Shown here: positions 62,285-64,000 of the stretch, one piece after another
Layout: each line of letters starts with the position of its first letter
Position numbering within the stretch: the first letter of the stretch is position 1
Origin: Paractinoplanes deccanensis
Lineage (GTDB): Bacteria; Actinomycetota; Actinomycetes; Mycobacteriales; Micromonosporaceae
Length of the DNA stretch: 64,000 nucleotides
Assembly (NCBI RefSeq): GCF_016862115.1
Contig: NZ_BOMI01000014.1
Span: 62,001-126,000 of the forward strand
Reading direction: 5' to 3'
Translations under genes and position numbers: made by a program
Notes under the pieces: generated by a model
What the model saw: the letters and a program-made list of their open reading frames with translations, nothing else
Told to the model about the DNA's origin: nothing
Databases searched by the model: none

Positions 62285-63306
62285 AGATCACCAACGAGTT
62301 CACGGTCCACACTTCCATCGAGCGCGCCTGGCAGGTGCTGACGGACCTCCCGGTCATCGCCCCGTGCATGCCCGGCGCCCAGCTGACGGGCGTCGAGGGC
62401 GACGTCTACAAGGGCAAGGTGAAGGTGAAGGTGGGCCCGGTCATCTCCGACTTCGCGGGCACCGCCCAGTTCACCGAGAAGGACGACGCGGCCTACCGCG
62501 CGGTCATCGACGCCAAGGGCCGCGACGCCCGCTCGGCGGGCAACGCCTCGGCCCTGGTCACGGCGGTGCTCTCGCCGTCCGGCGACAACAGCACCCTGGT
62601 CAGCGTCGACACGGACCTGAAGATCAGCGGCAAGCTGGCCCAGTTCGGCAGCGGCATGATCAAGGAGGTGTCGAGCAAGCTGCTGGCCCAGTTCGTCACC
62701 AACCTCGAGGCAAAGCTGGCCGCGGATCCCGCCGCTTCCTCCTCCTCCGCCGCTTCCCCCTCCTCCGCCGCTTTCCCCACCTCCGCCGCTTCCGCCGCTT
62801 CCCCCACCTCCGCCGCTTCCGCCGCTTCCCCCACCTCCGCCGCTTCTGCCGCGGAGACGGAATCCGGTTCGGAGGCGGCCGACGCGCCGGAGACGGCGGA
62901 GTCGCCCGCCACCACCCCCTCGCCCGCGGCGGTCGAGACCGTTCCCGACACCTCTGTCTCGCCGGCCGCGGTGGAGCAGACCCCCGCCCCCTACACCGCC
63001 GAGGAGCCGACCGGCGCCGCCCTGAACGGCAACGGCACCGCGCCCGCGGGCGCGGCCACCGCCACCCCCGCTCACGTGCAGGCGTCGTCACCCGCTCCCT
63101 CGGCCGCCGCCCTGGCCTCGGCCTCCGCCGCCCCCACCGCTTCGGCGGCACCCGCCACCTCGTCCTCGTCCTCGGTCACCGCCGAGGCCGAGCCTCTCGA
63201 CCTGCTCGAACTGGCCGGCGGCTCCGTCTACAAGCGCCTCATCCCCGTGGCCGTCGGCGTGGTCGTCGTCGGCGCCGTCATAGCGTGGGTCGTTGCCCGC
63301 CGCTGA
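62281..63306 (+). CDS. coxG: CoxG-like SRPBCC protein with long linker and C-terminal membrane anchor
   Basis: 341 residues. The first ~150 residues are a CoxG/SRPBCC ligand-binding fold (FTVHTSIERAWQVLTDLP, CMPGAQLTGVEGDVYKG). Then about 150 residues of Ala/Ser/Pro/Thr-rich linker with 9-residue repeats lead to one transmembrane helix (LIPVAVGVVVVGAVIAWVV) and a short basic tail. CoxG is linked to attaching CO dehydrogenase to the membrane or delivering quinone; the anchor here fits that. ATGA overlap with coxD. Confidence 0.9.
   Translation: MKITNEFTVHTSIERAWQVLTDLPVIAPCMPGAQLTGVEGDVYKGKVKVKVGPVISDFAGTAQFTEKDDAAYRAVIDAKGRDARSAGNASALVTAVLSPSGDNSTLVSVDTDLKISGKLAQFGSGMIKEVSSKLLAQFVTNLEAKLAADPAASSSSAASPSSAAFPTSAASAASPTSAASAASPTSAASAAETESGSEAADAPETAESPATTPSPAAVETVPDTSVSPAAVEQTPAPYTAEEPTGAALNGNGTAPAGAATATPAHVQASSPAPSAAALASASAAPTASAAPATSSSSSVTAEAEPLDLLELAGGSVYKRLIPVAVGVVVVGAVIAWVVARR
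62773..62853 (+). repeat. 27-bp tandem repeats (3 units) in coxG linker
   Basis: Three 27-base units encode (Phe/Ser)-Pro-Thr-Ser-Ala-Ala-Ser-Ala-Ala. In-frame linker minisatellite. Confidence 0.85.
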
Positions 63307-63355
63307 CCCCGGCGCGCCTCCCTCCCCGACACCGTCAGGCGGCCGTGGTCCCTCG

Positions 63356-64000
63356 GTGCCAGTGCTGCTGCGGGGAGTCGACCGGGCCGCGTTCGCCGTC
63401 GCCTTTGTCGAGCGGTTGCGCGGCGCCGGGATGGCCGCCGGCCTCACCGAGACGGGCGACCTCGTGCACGCGCTGGAGGCCAGCCCGCCCGTGTCGGTGA
63501 ACGCTCTCTATTGGACAGTGCGCGTAGCCCTCGTACGGCGTCAACCGGATCTTGCCGTCTTCGACCGCGTGTTCCACTCGGTTTTCGGCGACGCGCCCCC
63601 TCTGCCGTTGACGCGCGCCTCCGTACCGCCAAGCAAGCGTGACGATGTGCACCTCGCCGTGCCCCACGGGGGTGACGACGCCGCCGCCGGTGGCGGCCTG
63701 CCGTGGGCGACGCTGCCGCCTGCCGTGGCCGCCGCCGACCCGGCCGAGAGCCCGCTGCACACCCCGGAGCGCCGCCCGAGCGAGCTGGCGGCCCTCGCCG
63801 AACGCCCCTTCGAGGAGCTCGACCCGCAACAGCTGGACGACCTGGCCGACGTGCTGCGAGCCACCCTCACCAGGTGGCCGGCGCGCCGCACCCGCCGGCA
63901 CGCCGTCGACCCGTCCGGCCGCCGGATCGCGCTGCGCGCCACGATCGCGCTGGCACGGCGTACCGCCTGGGAGCCCGTCACCGTCGTCCGGGAACGTCCC
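63356..64000 (+). CDS. coxE: CoxE-like protein, N-terminal part (runs off right edge)
   Basis: An open frame of at least 215 residues with no stop before the window end. It starts with VDRAAFAVAFVERLRGAGMAAG, a conserved CoxE opening, and continues with ALYWTVRVALVRRQPDLAVFDRVFHSVFG. The VWA domain would lie beyond the edge. CoxE partners the CoxD ATPase in maturing the Mo-Cu site. Start uncertain: GTG 63356 fits family length; TTG 63293, overlapping coxG, is possible. Confidence 0.82.
   Translation, partial: MPVLLRGVDRAAFAVAFVERLRGAGMAAGLTETGDLVHALEASPPVSVNALYWTVRVALVRRQPDLAVFDRVFHSVFGDAPPLPLTRASVPPSKRDDVHLAVPHGGDDAAAGGGLPWATLPPAVAAADPAESPLHTPERRPSELAALAERPFEELDPQQLDDLADVLRATLTRWPARRTRRHAVDPSGRRIALRATIALARRTAWEPVTVVRERP

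Overview
The window is very GC-rich, tightly packed DNA from a filamentous-type actinobacterium. The signs are GTG/TTG starts, 4-base start/stop overlaps, WXG100/ESX secretion genes, a PF04672-type methyltransferase and form I CO dehydrogenase genes. Micromonosporaceae or Streptosporangiales are plausible, but sequence reading alone cannot fix the genus. No rRNA, tRNA, CRISPR array, insertion sequence or prophage was seen.

Region 1 (1-25 kb) is part of a type VII secretion (ESX) locus. A rightward block has two WXG100-type genes, the three-ATPase motor EccC and, one base later, a 4,592-residue protein. That protein has a CpnT-like WXG N-terminus, long low-complexity linkers and two tandem papain-fold (toxin glutamine deamidase-like) units. 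A strong hairpin terminator separates it from a leftward block holding a LuxR regulator, an esx pair and EccD. YbaB-like, collagen/golvesin-like, small GNAT and membrane-anchored trypsin-like genes follow. EccB, EccE and mycosin are not in the window.

Region 2 (25-30 kb) has a SAM-dependent methyltransferase next to a 1,329-residue SEFIR-CHAT-NB-ARC-TPR protein. That layout resembles an NLR-type sensor fused to a caspase-like protease and is a candidate abortive-infection or regulated-death protein.

Region 3 (29.8-36.6 kb) is metabolic: a TcuA-like flavoprotein divergent from a TctC-TctB-TctA tripartite tricarboxylate transporter, then an alpha/beta hydrolase and an M20 peptidase.

Region 4 (36.6-46.9 kb) is a five-gene, translationally coupled leftward operon: DUF4132, MoxR AAA+ ATPase, DUF5682, VWA protein, SWIM zinc finger. 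It has the same parts as the poorly understood E. coli yehI-yehL-yehM-yehP-yehQ set.

Region 5 (46.9-56.1 kb) is mixed: SHOCT membrane protein, small membrane protein, glycosyltransferase, secreted phytase/esterase-like protein, VOC/AraC pair, a HigA-type antitoxin beside a decayed HigB toxin, MatB-type malonyl-CoA synthetase, an alpha/beta hydrolase and a Tat-exported PAP2/haloperoxidase-like protein.

Region 6 (56.2-64 kb) is an aerobic carbon monoxide dehydrogenase operon, coxM-coxS-coxL-coxF-(mobA-like)-coxD-coxG-coxE. A perfect 8-bp-arm inverted repeat lies in its promoter region, and coxE runs off the right edge.
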